From NCBI RefSeq assembly GCF_025943985.1, contig NZ_JAPCWE010000004.1, positions 148,791 to 212,790 of the forward strand: a stretch of 64,000 bases of DNA. Direction: 5' to 3'. The notes beneath the pieces are model-generated. The model did not search any database, was not told where the DNA came from, and was given only the letters and a program-made list of their open reading frames with translations. Below are positions 1 to 8,508 of this stretch, one piece after another. This DNA comes from Anaerorudis cellulosivorans. GTDB taxonomy: Bacteria; Bacteroidota; Bacteroidia; Bacteroidales; Dysgonomonadaceae. Within the stretch, counting starts at the first letter, position 1. The number at the start of each line of letters is the position of its first letter. The position numbers were made by a program, and so were the translations under genes.

Positions 1-244
1 CGACATTCAGGGCCGAGGGATTGAACAACGTTAGGCTTTCATCGCCGTATCCCCATTCGCGACCGGTGAAGGTGTTTATGGTAAAATGGATGAAAGCGTT
101 TGTTTCCATTTCGTGCCATGCCAGTTGATTTTCAGACGGTACAGGCAATACGGGTGCCGGTGGTTCAACAGCATAGACGCTTTCTACCGCAATTGCCAAT
201 AATAAAATTACTGCTTTAATCATTCCAACGTATTTCATTTTCAT
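1..244 (-). CDS. alpha-L-fucosidase (GH29), N-terminal part only
   Basis: The first 81 codons are visible and the gene runs off the left edge. An ATG at 244 gives a hydrophobic signal peptide ([15 protein letters not shown]) that would send the protein to the periplasm or surface. The mature start has the motifs [15 protein letters not shown] and [14 protein letters not shown], which match the opening of the GH29 (beta/alpha)8 barrel in bacterial alpha-L-fucosidases. Such enzymes release terminal L-fucose from glycans. This fits the fucose permease and isomerase that follow on the same strand. The catalytic nucleophile region lies outside the window, so activity cannot be judged. A second ATG two codons in (MKYVG) is an equally good start. 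Confidence 0.85.
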   Translation of the reverse strand, partial: MKMKYVGMIKAVILLLAIAVESVYAVEPPAPVLPVPSENQLAWHEMETNAFIHFTINTFTGREWGYGDESLTLFNPSALNV

Positions 245-301
245 CAAATTAATTATAGTATATACTAGTTTTTTGTATCATAACGAATAGTAATTTTCCG
301 G

Positions 302-463
302 TTATTTTTTTATTATTATCTCAGATTGTTGTCCGCGCCGGTTTCTTCCCTTTATTTGGAAATAGTCGAAATCGACATCTCCGCCCCTGTTTTGTGTGAC
401 GTAATTAAACAAGCCGAAACGGTATCCCATAAAATGAGGAATAGTGTTTGAACATGTTATCCC
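302..463 (-). pseudogene. C-terminal remnant of a GH43-type glycoside hydrolase
   Basis: Reading leftward from about 463 to the TAA at 302-304 gives an open frame of roughly 50 codons with the motifs CSNTIPHFMGYRFGLFNY and GGDVDFDYFQIKG. These resemble the last strands of the beta-sandwich that ends many GH43 xylosidase/arabinofuranosidase proteins (pattern FMGxRxxLFNY ... GGxxDFDYF). There is no start codon or catalytic propeller upstream: the frame runs into the 3' end of fucP in a different reading frame and overlaps its stop. It looks like the tail of a gene whose front was deleted, leaving fucP joined to it. Function is presumably lost. The family call rests on recall of the motif. Confidence 0.6.
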
Positions 464-1791
464 ATCAAAATTCCTCCTCTTTTGCTCCTCTTATAAGCTT
501 GACCTCCATACCAGGCTACAACCATAAAGCAGATGAACGGCAGGATAAACGATGCATTTACGGAAGGGAATGATTTACCGATCGTCCCTAAATCGATGAT
601 AGCTGCTTGTACAGGGGGGAGTATAGAACCACCCAAAATGGCCATAATCAGTCCTGCTGCACCAAATTTGGCATCTTCTCCCATCCCTTTTAGTGCGATG
701 CCGTAAATGGTTGGGAACATGAGCGACATGCATGCGGATACCGCAACAAGACAATAAAGGCCATGAATATCTTGGAAAAAAATTACGCCAAGAGTAAAGA
801 TGCCCGCTGCAATAGCTAATGTACGAAGCAATTTTCCGGGATTAAAGAATTTAAGCAGATAGGTGCAAATGAACCGACTGGTGCAGAAAATAATCATGGC
901 CAAAATATTGTATTTTTGTGACAGAACTTCGGCTGTTTGTTCTTCCATGCCTTGTGCCATGAAGATGCGTGTTCCGTATTGGATAATAAATGTCCAGCAC
1001 ATAATTTGTGCTCCCACATAAAAGAATTGGGCAAGCACTCCCTGGCGATAATTGGGAATAGAGAATATGCGTTTCAGCGTGGGAAAAAAATTGATTTCAT
1101 TCGATGAGTCGCCATTCTTGGGCATTTTTGTCAACAGAATAATGATGAACATAAGGGCAACTATGCCTCCGATAGCTAGATAAGGATGAATCAAAATGGA
1201 AAGATCGGACTGCTTTAGTGTTTCAAATTCGGCATTGCTAAGGCTTGCCCGTTCCGTTGTGCTCATGGGATTCAATCGAGCCTGAATGAAATTCATTGCT
1301 ACATACATTCCGATAAGTGATCCCATTGGGTTAAACGATTGTGCCAGATTAAGACGCCGGGTTGCCGTTTCTTCTGTTCCCATGGTTAAAATATAGGGAT
1401 TTGCGCTGGTTTCGAGAAACGACAGACCGCAGGTTAGAATAAAATAGGCTAAAAGAAACGGATAGTAATTCCCCGATATTTTTGCAGGGAAAAACATGAA
1501 TGCTCCTAAGGCATACAGTCCTAACCCCATCAGAATGCCTGCTTTGTAGGAATATTTTCTGATAAATATAGCAGCAGGGAATGCCATTGCAAAATATCCT
1601 CCATAGAATGCCACCTGTACTAATGCTCCTTGGGTTACATTCATCCGAAAAATTTTAGAGAATGCTTTTACCATAGGATTGGTAATATCGTTTGCAAATC
1701 CCCATAAGGCAAAACAGCAGGTAATAAGAATGAAAGGGACAAGGAAGTTTTGTCCGTTTTTTTTGAGAAGGGGTTGTTTTACTTTTTCCAT
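457..1791 (-). CDS. fucP: L-fucose:H+ symporter (MFS, FucP type)
   Basis: 444-residue inner-membrane carrier with about twelve hydrophobic segments, the usual length for FucP. It carries the signature ETSANPYI near residue 127, typical of the FucP/GluP sugar:proton symporter branch of the major facilitator superfamily, and an N-terminal helix containing CCFALWGFANDITNPM. It would import L-fucose released by the neighbouring fucosidase. It lies 98 bp downstream of fucI on the same strand, so the two are probably co-transcribed. The stop codon overlaps the front of a dead GH43-like tail. Related carriers for glucose, galactose or GlcNAc share these motifs, so the fucose assignment rests partly on the adjacent fucI. 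Confidence 0.88.
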   Translation of the reverse strand: MEKVKQPLLKKNGQNFLVPFILITCCFALWGFANDITNPMVKAFSKIFRMNVTQGALVQVAFYGGYFAMAFPAAIFIRKYSYKAGILMGLGLYALGAFMFFPAKISGNYYPFLLAYFILTCGLSFLETSANPYILTMGTEETATRRLNLAQSFNPMGSLIGMYVAMNFIQARLNPMSTTERASLSNAEFETLKQSDLSILIHPYLAIGGIVALMFIIILLTKMPKNGDSSNEINFFPTLKRIFSIPNYRQGVLAQFFYVGAQIMCWTFIIQYGTRIFMAQGMEEQTAEVLSQKYNILAMIIFCTSRFICTYLLKFFNPGKLLRTLAIAAGIFTLGVIFFQDIHGLYCLVAVSACMSLMFPTIYGIALKGMGEDAKFGAAGLIMAILGGSILPPVQAAIIDLGTIGKSFPSVNASFILPFICFMVVAWYGGQAYKRSKRGGILMG

Positions 1792-1889
1792 TTGTATTAT
1801 TGTGTTTAACCGATTAGCAGCATTCAGCTTACCTGTTTAATTTGCCAAACAGTAAACTGAATGCCATTCTCCTTTGATCTTTACGTTTT

Positions 1890-3659
1890 TTATTTATAAA
1901 TCGGTCCGAAATTTTTGCATGCTCTGTAATCGGCTCCTTCTTTTTCCATTCCGAAAGCATTCCATGCCGAAGGGCGGAAGATATTGCTCTCCTCCACGTT
2001 GTGCATGCATACCGGGATGCGGAGGATCGAAGCCAGCGTGATTAAATCCAGACCAATATGGCCGTAACTGATGGCTCCGTGATTGGCTCCCCAGTTGTTC
2101 ATCACCGAATAAACATCCTTGAAAGCTCCCTTGCCTGTCAGACGAGGTGCAAACCATGTTGTCGGCCATGTTTTGTCTGTCCGCCTATTGATGATCTCGT
2201 GCACTTCGGGGTCGAGATCTACTGTCCAACCTTCAGCCAATTGCAAAACGGGGCCTAATCCGTCAACAATGTTCACACGCGACATGGTTACAGGCATTCC
2301 TCCACGCGTCAGGAACGTAGAAGAAAATCCTCCACCCCGGAAATAATCGCGATCGGCAGGCGACCAGGTAGTGGCTGCCAGACAGGCTTTCACTTCTTCT
2401 TGGGTGATGTTCCAGGGTTCTTTCATGGCCGGTTGTCCGTTTAATGTTTGTCGACCGGTACCATCAAGTGTGGTTGCTCCCGAATTGATAAGATGAATAA
2501 CCCCATTGGCAGCTAATCCTGTAAGCTCTTTTCCGGTAACGCGTTTCACGGCTTGCGGGCTCCAATACGTGCGGACATCGGAAAAGATTTGTGCTTTGTT
2601 GGTAAGCAAATGATTGAACAGCATGGCAACACCATTTAGTGAGTCGTTTTCGGTTGCCAGGAGATGGGCTTCACGTATGCCGTTCCAGTCGAATGAGCTG
2701 TTTAAGATGGTTTCACTGAAGTCGCCATTAGGCAAGAAGTCTGTCCATTGACGTTGTCCTTGAAATCCGGCCAGAATGGCATTGTGCCCGATGGCTTCTT
2801 CTTTGAAACCCATTTCCCTGAGCTTGGGATTGCCTTTCATGAGGTCGCGGATAATGATGGTCATTTTTACGACAAACTCCCAGTCTTTATCTTTTTCGGC
2901 ACGACTTTTTTGTTTTTCAGGACGATTGTAATCCGTTCCTTCGTTTACCTTACAGTATTTTTCTGTCCAAGCCATCGCTTTTTCAAATTCTTCATGATCG
3001 TAAATACCCTCTTTCATGCGGCGGATGATTTCGGTAGAATCGACCGATTCGTTCCGCATACCCAGGTATTTTTGGAAGAAGTCGGGATTGACAATAGATC
3101 CTGCAATGCCCATAGCTACGCTGCCGATGGAAAGATATGATTTTCCTCTCATGGTGGCTGTTGCCTGAGCAGCACGGGTAAAACGGAGAATTTTTTCTGC
3201 TACGTCTTCAGGAATCGAATCATCGTTGATGTCTTGGACATCATGTCCGTAGATGCCAAAGGCAGGAAGACCCTTCTGTGAATGAGCTGCCAGAACGGCC
3301 GCCAGATAAACGGCACCCGGGCGTTCTGTTCCGTTAAATCCCCAGACAGCCTTGGGGTAATGCGGATTCATGTCCATCGTTTCTGTTCCATAACACCAGC
3401 TCGAAGTTACTGTGATGGTTGAGCCGACACCTTCGCGTTCGAATTTTTCAGCACAAGCTGCGCTTTCGCCCACGCGACCGATGGTGCTGTCGGCAATGAC
3501 GCATTCAACGGGACTCCCGTCTCCGTTTTTCAGATTGGAACTAATAAGGTTGGCAACACCTTTTGCCAGGTTCATCGTCTTTTCCTCAAGGCTTTCCCTT
3601 ACGCCTCCTTGACGCCCGTCTATCGTGGGGCGGATACCGATTTTAGGATACTTTCCCAT
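1890..3659 (-). CDS. fucI: L-fucose isomerase
   Basis: 589 residues, the normal length for FucI, a cytoplasmic metal-dependent (Mn2+) ketol isomerase converting L-fucose to L-fuculose, the first step of fucose catabolism. The start [19 protein letters not shown] and the segments [15 protein letters not shown] and [15 protein letters not shown] are characteristic of the family, and the C-terminal region ([18 protein letters not shown]) is complete. It sits between the GntR-type regulator and fucP on the same strand. The next enzymes of the pathway (fuculokinase and the aldolase) are not in the window and probably lie to the left. D-arabinose isomerase activity is a known side activity of this family. 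Confidence 0.95.
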   Translation of the reverse strand: MGKYPKIGIRPTIDGRQGGVRESLEEKTMNLAKGVANLISSNLKNGDGSPVECVIADSTIGRVGESAACAEKFEREGVGSTITVTSSWCYGTETMDMNPHYPKAVWGFNGTERPGAVYLAAVLAAHSQKGLPAFGIYGHDVQDINDDSIPEDVAEKILRFTRAAQATATMRGKSYLSIGSVAMGIAGSIVNPDFFQKYLGMRNESVDSTEIIRRMKEGIYDHEEFEKAMAWTEKYCKVNEGTDYNRPEKQKSRAEKDKDWEFVVKMTIIIRDLMKGNPKLREMGFKEEAIGHNAILAGFQGQRQWTDFLPNGDFSETILNSSFDWNGIREAHLLATENDSLNGVAMLFNHLLTNKAQIFSDVRTYWSPQAVKRVTGKELTGLAANGVIHLINSGATTLDGTGRQTLNGQPAMKEPWNITQEEVKACLAATTWSPADRDYFRGGGFSSTFLTRGGMPVTMSRVNIVDGLGPVLQLAEGWTVDLDPEVHEIINRRTDKTWPTTWFAPRLTGKGAFKDVYSVMNNWGANHGAISYGHIGLDLITLASILRIPVCMHNVEESNIFRPSAWNAFGMEKEGADYRACKNFGPIYK

Positions 3660-3764
3660 TGCTGTAGTATTTTATTGTAAATTAAAAATTTGGTTTGTGG
3701 CACATTAATGAAACCGGGTATTGAAATTTGCTATTCTTCCCCGGGAAGCAACATATGTTTTTAA

Positions 3765-4748
3765 TCAGATTGAATTTCTGCGATATACATTGGTTGGCAG
3801 ATAGCGTTGAATTTTTTCTCCGGTCAGAGCAAAATCTGCTGCAAGACTTCCCATAAGATCGAAATCGACACTGATACTGCAAACGCCATCCCCAATGACT
3901 TCGTAAAAAGGATTTTCGTTGTATGCGATCAGTCCGAAATCTTTCCCCATCTTCATGTTAGTTGACCTTGCCTGCTTCACGATTTTAACCACATCTGTTT
4001 GTTTGATGACAAGGTAACAGTAATTCCGCTGAATTGGGGTTGTTTCTTTTATTTCGTCAAGGATTTCAAAGTCGAATCCGTTATCTTTGCAAAATCTCGA
4101 AAAAAAGATTTTGCTGCTCTGTGGATGTTTATGGTACTTATTGAATACGAATGCTAGTTTCTTATATCCGGATAATTCTTTTTTTAGTAATTCGAGTGCA
4201 CGATAGAAACTTTCGTCAAAGTCTTGGCATATGTATGCATAATCTTTTTTGTCAAATTTGCCGAAATCGATCAATAGGAGACGATCTTTATTGATTTTTT
4301 TTAGAACTTCAGAAAATATTTCGTTGTCGTAATTCATTACAATATAGCGGTTGTATTTTCCACATGCTTCGTTGACAATGGTATTGAACAAACTTTCGTT
4401 GTATTGGTGAAACCATAAGTCTACTGTAAAACTTTCCGGAAGTTTTTTAATCAGACTGTTATATAACGCCTCTTTAAATGGTGTGTACTCGTCGAGTAAC
4501 AAAAAAATATGGGTTGATTGGTTTAGTACATAATAATTTTTGCCTTGAATGGAATCGATCATTCCTTTATCTTTCAGCATCGTTAATGCTTTGAAAACCG
4601 TGTCGCGCGAAACATTGTATTTTTGGCTTAAAAAATTTATCGAAGGCAATTTTTCTCCAACTTTATATTCATTTACAGTTATGGATTGCCTGATATAATC
4701 GGCCAACTGTTGAACTTTGGTGGTGCTATGATTGAATTTCAAACTCAT
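3765..4748 (-). CDS. GntR-family transcriptional regulator, probably of fucose genes
   Basis: About 327 residues from the ATG at 4748; an upstream in-frame start adds an improbable N-terminus. Residues 1-75 form a winged-helix GntR domain (LADYIRQSITVNEYKVGEKL, then FLSQKYNVSRDTVFKALTML). The rest resembles a LacI/periplasmic-binding-type effector domain (CGKYNRYIVMNYDNEIFSEV, FGLIAYNENPFYEVIGDGV). This architecture is common for Bacteroides sugar regulators, and the position directly upstream of fucI on the same strand suggests control of the fucose genes by fucose or fuculose. Effector and operator are not identifiable here. A terminator for the preceding NigD-like gene lies about 100 bp upstream, so this gene should have its own promoter. 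Confidence 0.85.
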   Translation of the reverse strand: MSLKFNHSTTKVQQLADYIRQSITVNEYKVGEKLPSINFLSQKYNVSRDTVFKALTMLKDKGMIDSIQGKNYYVLNQSTHIFLLLDEYTPFKEALYNSLIKKLPESFTVDLWFHQYNESLFNTIVNEACGKYNRYIVMNYDNEIFSEVLKKINKDRLLLIDFGKFDKKDYAYICQDFDESFYRALELLKKELSGYKKLAFVFNKYHKHPQSSKIFFSRFCKDNGFDFEILDEIKETTPIQRNYCYLVIKQTDVVKIVKQARSTNMKMGKDFGLIAYNENPFYEVIGDGVCSISVDFDLMGSLAADFALTGEKIQRYLPTNVYRRNSI

Positions 4749-4853
4749 GAAAAAAACAATAACTGTGCTGAACTTATCTGAAATCAAAAATAGAGGGTTT
4801 AATTATAAATAAGAAATTATTTTGTATGTTTTGTAACATGATTTACATAGATA

Positions 4854-4895
4854 CAAAAAACAACCGGCAACACACTTCACAGGGTTTTGCCGGTT
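4854..4895 (-). terminator. Rho-independent terminator after the NigD-like gene
   Basis: Read leftward, AACCGGCAA (4895-4887) pairs with TTGCCGGTT (4870-4862): a 9-bp GC-rich stem with a 16-nt loop, followed by G and six T. It lies about 50 bp past the stop of the NigD-like gene and isolates it from the regulator gene. Confidence 0.75.
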
Positions 4896-4947
4896 TTGGA
4901 AAATCAAAAAGTCATATAAGAAATAGAACTAATCGGTTGGTTTTTTA

Positions 4948-5676
4948 TTAATAGTATTCATTTGACGAAATCACGGGAATGCTTTTTTTGCCTTTTATGC
5001 TCTTAAGTGTAGCGTTGTTATAATGATATGTTATATCAAAAATTTTTTCTCCATCCCAGTCTTTTACTTTAATCGATAATTGAACGGAATCGGCTGCATT
5101 TACCCGCAGTGATTTTAGATCAAAACAAACAAAACCTTCGTAAAGTTGTGTACTCGGACTTTGATAGGAGTTATGTCTGAATTCTAAGTGGATTTTTCCG
5201 TCATCAGGTGGAGTAATAAGGGTATTTTTAACCAAGTTAATGGCATGAGGTCTTACTCCGCCATAATTAAACAAGAAATCTACATTCAAAAAATCGCTCC
5301 CAATCCATATGCTGTTCACTTTCACGGGATCATTACCTATACTATCGGCATTTTGTGTTGTAAGATCAATGGGGTTTTTGGTGAGAATATCCCAGATATC
5401 ATTTATTTTAATTGAATAGTTGTAGCCGTTATGTTTTTCGGAAAGAATGGTATAGTTCACGAAAACGCGTTGCCTGTTTTTGCCTGCGTACCGTACATCA
5501 GATACCTCTGGCCATAATCTTATGCCGTTATCCAATACAAGTGCAAATGTGCCATTATCTTGAACTTCAACAGTAGCGATGTCGAACAGATAATTGCCGG
5601 AGCCACTATCATCGCATGATAAGTTGGTAAAAGATATGACAATAGCCACAATGGTGAAAAGCGAATATTTTTTCAT
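4948..5676 (-). CDS. NigD-like surface lipoprotein
   Basis: 242 residues from the ATG at 5676. The N-terminus (MKKYSLFTIVAIVISFTNLSC) is a lipoprotein signal with the lipid-bearing cysteine followed by DD, the acidic pattern associated with surface export in Bacteroidetes. Residues about 35-100 resemble the small beta-barrel domain of NigD-like proteins (VLDNGIRLWPEVSDVRYAGK, RVFVNYTIL); the C-terminal half is a second beta domain typical of the family. Its function is unknown; NigD was first noted in a Bacteroides bacteriocin-type locus. It appears to be a single-gene unit between ygiQ and a terminator. An upstream in-frame extension to 5739 is unlikely because it would bury the signal peptide. 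Confidence 0.8.
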   Translation of the reverse strand: MKKYSLFTIVAIVISFTNLSCDDSGSGNYLFDIATVEVQDNGTFALVLDNGIRLWPEVSDVRYAGKNRQRVFVNYTILSEKHNGYNYSIKINDIWDILTKNPIDLTTQNADSIGNDPVKVNSIWIGSDFLNVDFLFNYGGVRPHAINLVKNTLITPPDDGKIHLEFRHNSYQSPSTQLYEGFVCFDLKSLRVNAADSVQLSIKVKDWDGEKIFDITYHYNNATLKSIKGKKSIPVISSNEYY

Positions 5677-5772
5677 AGGTTGACTGTTTTTCGAAATATT
5701 TCTATTTATAAAGATGAAATATTCGAAAAAACGCTGCACAAAGAAAGAAAAATCTTTAGTATTTAATTTATA

Positions 5773-7608
5773 TTAACCTTTTGGATATAATTTTTTGATT
5801 ATGTCCGGACGATTGATTCGTTTCAACTCGGCAATTATGGTTGGTTTATTTGAGGATTGATACCAGAAAAAGAATTGGTGTTGGGCGTTTTTTTCTTCTT
5901 TTGTTTTAGCACTATATATGGGCTCAAGTGTATATGGATGATAACCCGTATAATAGATTTCAGTAGCCAGTGTCATTGGAGAAGGTGTAAAATCTTGTAC
6001 TTGTTCTGGTTTTAGATTTAGATTTTTGATTATAACCGCCAATTCTGCCATATCTGACAGGGTACACCCCGGATGTGAGGAAATAAAATAGGGGATAAGT
6101 TGCTGATTTAGGTGATACTTTTTATTTATGGAATCAAAGATTTTTTTAAATTGAAAGAATTGATTGAATGATGGTTTTCGCATAATACGCAATACGTTGT
6201 CCGATGTATGTTCGGGTGCTACTTTTAATCTTCCAGAAACATGATGGGTAATCAGTTCTTCGATATAGTTTTTTGCGGCTTTATTAGTCTGTTCATCTTC
6301 GCTTTCATGTAAAAGCATATCGTAACGGATTCCACTGCCAATAAATGATTTTTTGATCCCCGCCATTGTATCTATTGTGCGGTACATATCGAGTAAAGCA
6401 GAATGATCGGTATTCAGATTGTTGCAAATTTTTGGGTAAATGCAGGAAGGTTTCTTACATTTTTCGCATATGGATAAATCTTTCCCTCCCATACGATACA
6501 TGTTTGCCGAGGGACCACCAAGATCGCTGATATAGCCTTTAAAATCGGGCATCTCCGTAATTTTTTTCACTTCGTTTAGTATAGATTGTTTGGAGCGTGA
6601 GGTAATAAATTTTCCCTGATGAGCCGAAATGGTGCAAAAAGCGCAGCCGCCAAAACAACCACGATGAAGATTTACCGAAAATTTGATCATTTCATATGCC
6701 GGAATATGTTTTCCTTTGTATTTGGGATGGGGTAGGCGAGTATATGGAAGATCAAATGAAGCATCGATTTCATCTTCGGTCATTGGTGGAAAAGGTGGAT
6801 TAACTATCAATGTTTTGTCATCTACATCCTGTAAAATACGTGCTGCATATAGGCGGTTGGATTGTTCTTCTACTATACGAAAATTTTTTGCCTGTTTAAG
6901 CTTGTCTTTCAGACATTCCTCATGTGAAAATAGGCGTTTTTCCTCGCCAAAGGAATTGGGCGGGATTGAATTTTTAGAAACAAGAAAAGCAGTTTGTGGA
7001 ATATCACAGATTTCATTTATTCTTTTGCCGTTTTTTATCTCTTTAATGAGTTGTTTCAGGGGTTGTTCTCCCATTCCGTAAATTAAAAGATCAGCATGTG
7101 TGTCAGCGAGAATAGTTTTATGCAAGCGGTCATCCCAATAGTCATAATGAGTAATACGGCGAAGTGAGGCTTCTATTCCTCCAATTACAAGAGGAGCATC
7201 GGGATAAAGTTCTTTAAGGATGTGGGCATAAACGATAGTTGTTCTATCGGGACGCATGTCGGGGCGTCCGTCGGGAGTATAGGCGTCATTGGAACGGAGG
7301 CGTTTATTAGCCGTATAACGGTTAATCATGGAATCCATGGCGCCGGCCGAAATGGCGAAAAATAATCGAGGTGTGCCAAGTTTTTTAAAATCTCGCAAAT
7401 CGTCACGCCAATTAGGTTGAGGAACAATGGCTACTCGTAAACCTTCTTTCTCCATTAGTCTTCCTATCACTGCTGCTCCGAAAGAGGGATGGTCGATATA
7501 GGCATCGCCCGAAAACAAAATCACATCGACATAATCCCAGCCACGAATTTCCATTTCTTTTTTTGTGGTTGGTAACCAGTCGGTGAGTTGTAGTGATCCG
7601 TAATCCAT
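5773..7608 (-). CDS. YgiQ-family radical SAM protein
   Basis: About 611 residues from MDYGSLQLTDWLPTTKKEM (ATG at 7608), the conserved start of the family; the ORF extends upstream to 7683 but that stretch abuts a terminator. An N-terminal YgiQ domain (residues 5-300; GWDYVDVILFSGDAYIDHPS, PLVIGGIEASLRRITHYDYW) precedes a radical-SAM core with the CxxxCxxC cluster motif in HRGCFGGCAFCTISAHQG, and a further cysteine group (CEKCKKPSCIYPKIC). The family binds a [4Fe-4S] cluster and S-adenosylmethionine; its substrate is not established. It is followed by the NigD-like gene and preceded by the terminator of the DUF4294 gene, so it is probably transcribed alone. Confidence 0.92.
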   Translation of the reverse strand: MDYGSLQLTDWLPTTKKEMEIRGWDYVDVILFSGDAYIDHPSFGAAVIGRLMEKEGLRVAIVPQPNWRDDLRDFKKLGTPRLFFAISAGAMDSMINRYTANKRLRSNDAYTPDGRPDMRPDRTTIVYAHILKELYPDAPLVIGGIEASLRRITHYDYWDDRLHKTILADTHADLLIYGMGEQPLKQLIKEIKNGKRINEICDIPQTAFLVSKNSIPPNSFGEEKRLFSHEECLKDKLKQAKNFRIVEEQSNRLYAARILQDVDDKTLIVNPPFPPMTEDEIDASFDLPYTRLPHPKYKGKHIPAYEMIKFSVNLHRGCFGGCAFCTISAHQGKFITSRSKQSILNEVKKITEMPDFKGYISDLGGPSANMYRMGGKDLSICEKCKKPSCIYPKICNNLNTDHSALLDMYRTIDTMAGIKKSFIGSGIRYDMLLHESEDEQTNKAAKNYIEELITHHVSGRLKVAPEHTSDNVLRIMRKPSFNQFFQFKKIFDSINKKYHLNQQLIPYFISSHPGCTLSDMAELAVIIKNLNLKPEQVQDFTPSPMTLATEIYYTGYHPYTLEPIYSAKTKEEKNAQHQFFFWYQSSNKPTIIAELKRINRPDIIKKLYPKG

Positions 7609-7683
7609 TTGTAATATAAAAAATATCGCCGTGAAGGTACTAAAAGAATATGGGGAGGAAAAATCATTGTGTTTTTTATTCAT

Positions 7684-7710
7684 AAAAAAAGAGCGATATT
7701 TAAATCGCTC
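7684..7710 (-). terminator. Terminator overlapping the stop codon of the DUF4294 gene
   Basis: Read leftward, GAGCGAT (7710-7704), a 6-nt loop containing the TAA stop, ATCGCTC (7697-7691), then seven T. The stop codon of the upstream gene lies inside the hairpin loop. It ends transcription before ygiQ and argues for the shorter ygiQ start. Confidence 0.75.
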
Positions 7711-8344
7711 CTTGTTCTACCAGAACACAAACTCTTTCTGTTAAGCGGTCTTTTCCATAAGGGTCGTATCTTACTTTCAAACTATTTCCAAATAGTCCGG
7801 CAAATACATTGTAAGTCCATGCTTTAAAACTGCCCATGAAACCGTCGATAATACCGTATGCCGAATTGTTTGTTTCTCTATCTACCAATTTTATGAGCAG
7901 TTGACCTTGGGAACGGGTTAATTTGCTCATTTGGGGTTTATAGGTTTTGTAGAGATATTTTTCCATTGCTTCCAGATGTTTTTGTTTAGCTTTTTCCGTT
8001 GGAAGGGTTTCCATATACTCATATGTTTCGATAATGATTTTGGATATTTGTTTGGCATATGGCAGTGTTCTTTTTACATCACGAATTAGTTTGTTGTATT
8101 GAATTACATCTTTGTGAGAATAGAAGCGAAGAGGAGAATATTTAATGAATTCACGTAAAGTCATACACGCAACTGTATCGCCTTCTATCAGAACGGCCGG
8201 ATAGACATTTGGCATCAAGTAAATGGTGGAACTATGAGCGCCACTTCCTTTAGTTGCATAATCGGCATAATGATACTGTGCTTTTGAAGATAAAGGCAAA
8301 AGCATGACTATTATCACAGATAATATGTGAATATAATTTCTCAT
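7700..8344 (-). CDS. DUF4294 family exported protein
   Basis: 214 residues with a cleavable signal peptide (ILSVIIVMLLPLSSKAQ), so periplasmic or membrane-associated. The mature part begins with a short beta segment (VYPAVLIEGDTVACMTLREF) and continues with a helical region containing KLIRDVKRTLPYAKQI and MSKLTRSQGQLLIKLVDRET, the pattern of DUF4294 proteins found throughout Bacteroidetes. Their function is not known. It is divergent from leuS; the 164-bp gap must hold both promoters. A terminator hairpin overlaps its stop codon, so it is a single-gene transcript. Confidence 0.82.
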   Translation of the reverse strand: MRNYIHILSVIIVMLLPLSSKAQYHYADYATKGSGAHSSTIYLMPNVYPAVLIEGDTVACMTLREFIKYSPLRFYSHKDVIQYNKLIRDVKRTLPYAKQISKIIIETYEYMETLPTEKAKQKHLEAMEKYLYKTYKPQMSKLTRSQGQLLIKLVDRETNNSAYGIIDGFMGSFKAWTYNVFAGLFGNSLKVRYDPYGKDRLTERVCVLVEQGAI

Positions 8345-8450
8345 AACCCAAACAAAGATAAGATAATTGTTCTGTTCTTAGCAAAAAATACCGTTAAGTG
8401 TAGTTAATTAAAGCTCGGGTTTAGAGATTGTTAAGCAAAAAAATTTTCGA

Positions 8451-8481
8451 TTGCTCTTTCTTAATTAATTCACTATCTTTG
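8451..8481 (+). promoter_or_regulatory. Bacteroidetes sigma-ABfr-type promoter of leuS
   Basis: A TTG at 8451-8453 (the -33 element) lies 20 nt before TATCTTTG at 8474-8481, which fits the TAnnTTTG -7 consensus of the Bacteroidetes primary sigma factor. AAAGGAGA follows at about 8498-8505, just before the leuS ATG at 8509. Confidence 0.7.
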
Positions 8482-8508
8482 CAACGTTTTTTAAAATAAA
8501 GGAGAAAA

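Noticed and set aside
2748..3140. Open frame of 130 codons on the plus strand opposite fucI
   Set aside because: It is antisense to a well conserved gene, has no recognisable domain and no ribosome binding site; it reflects codon bias of fucI.
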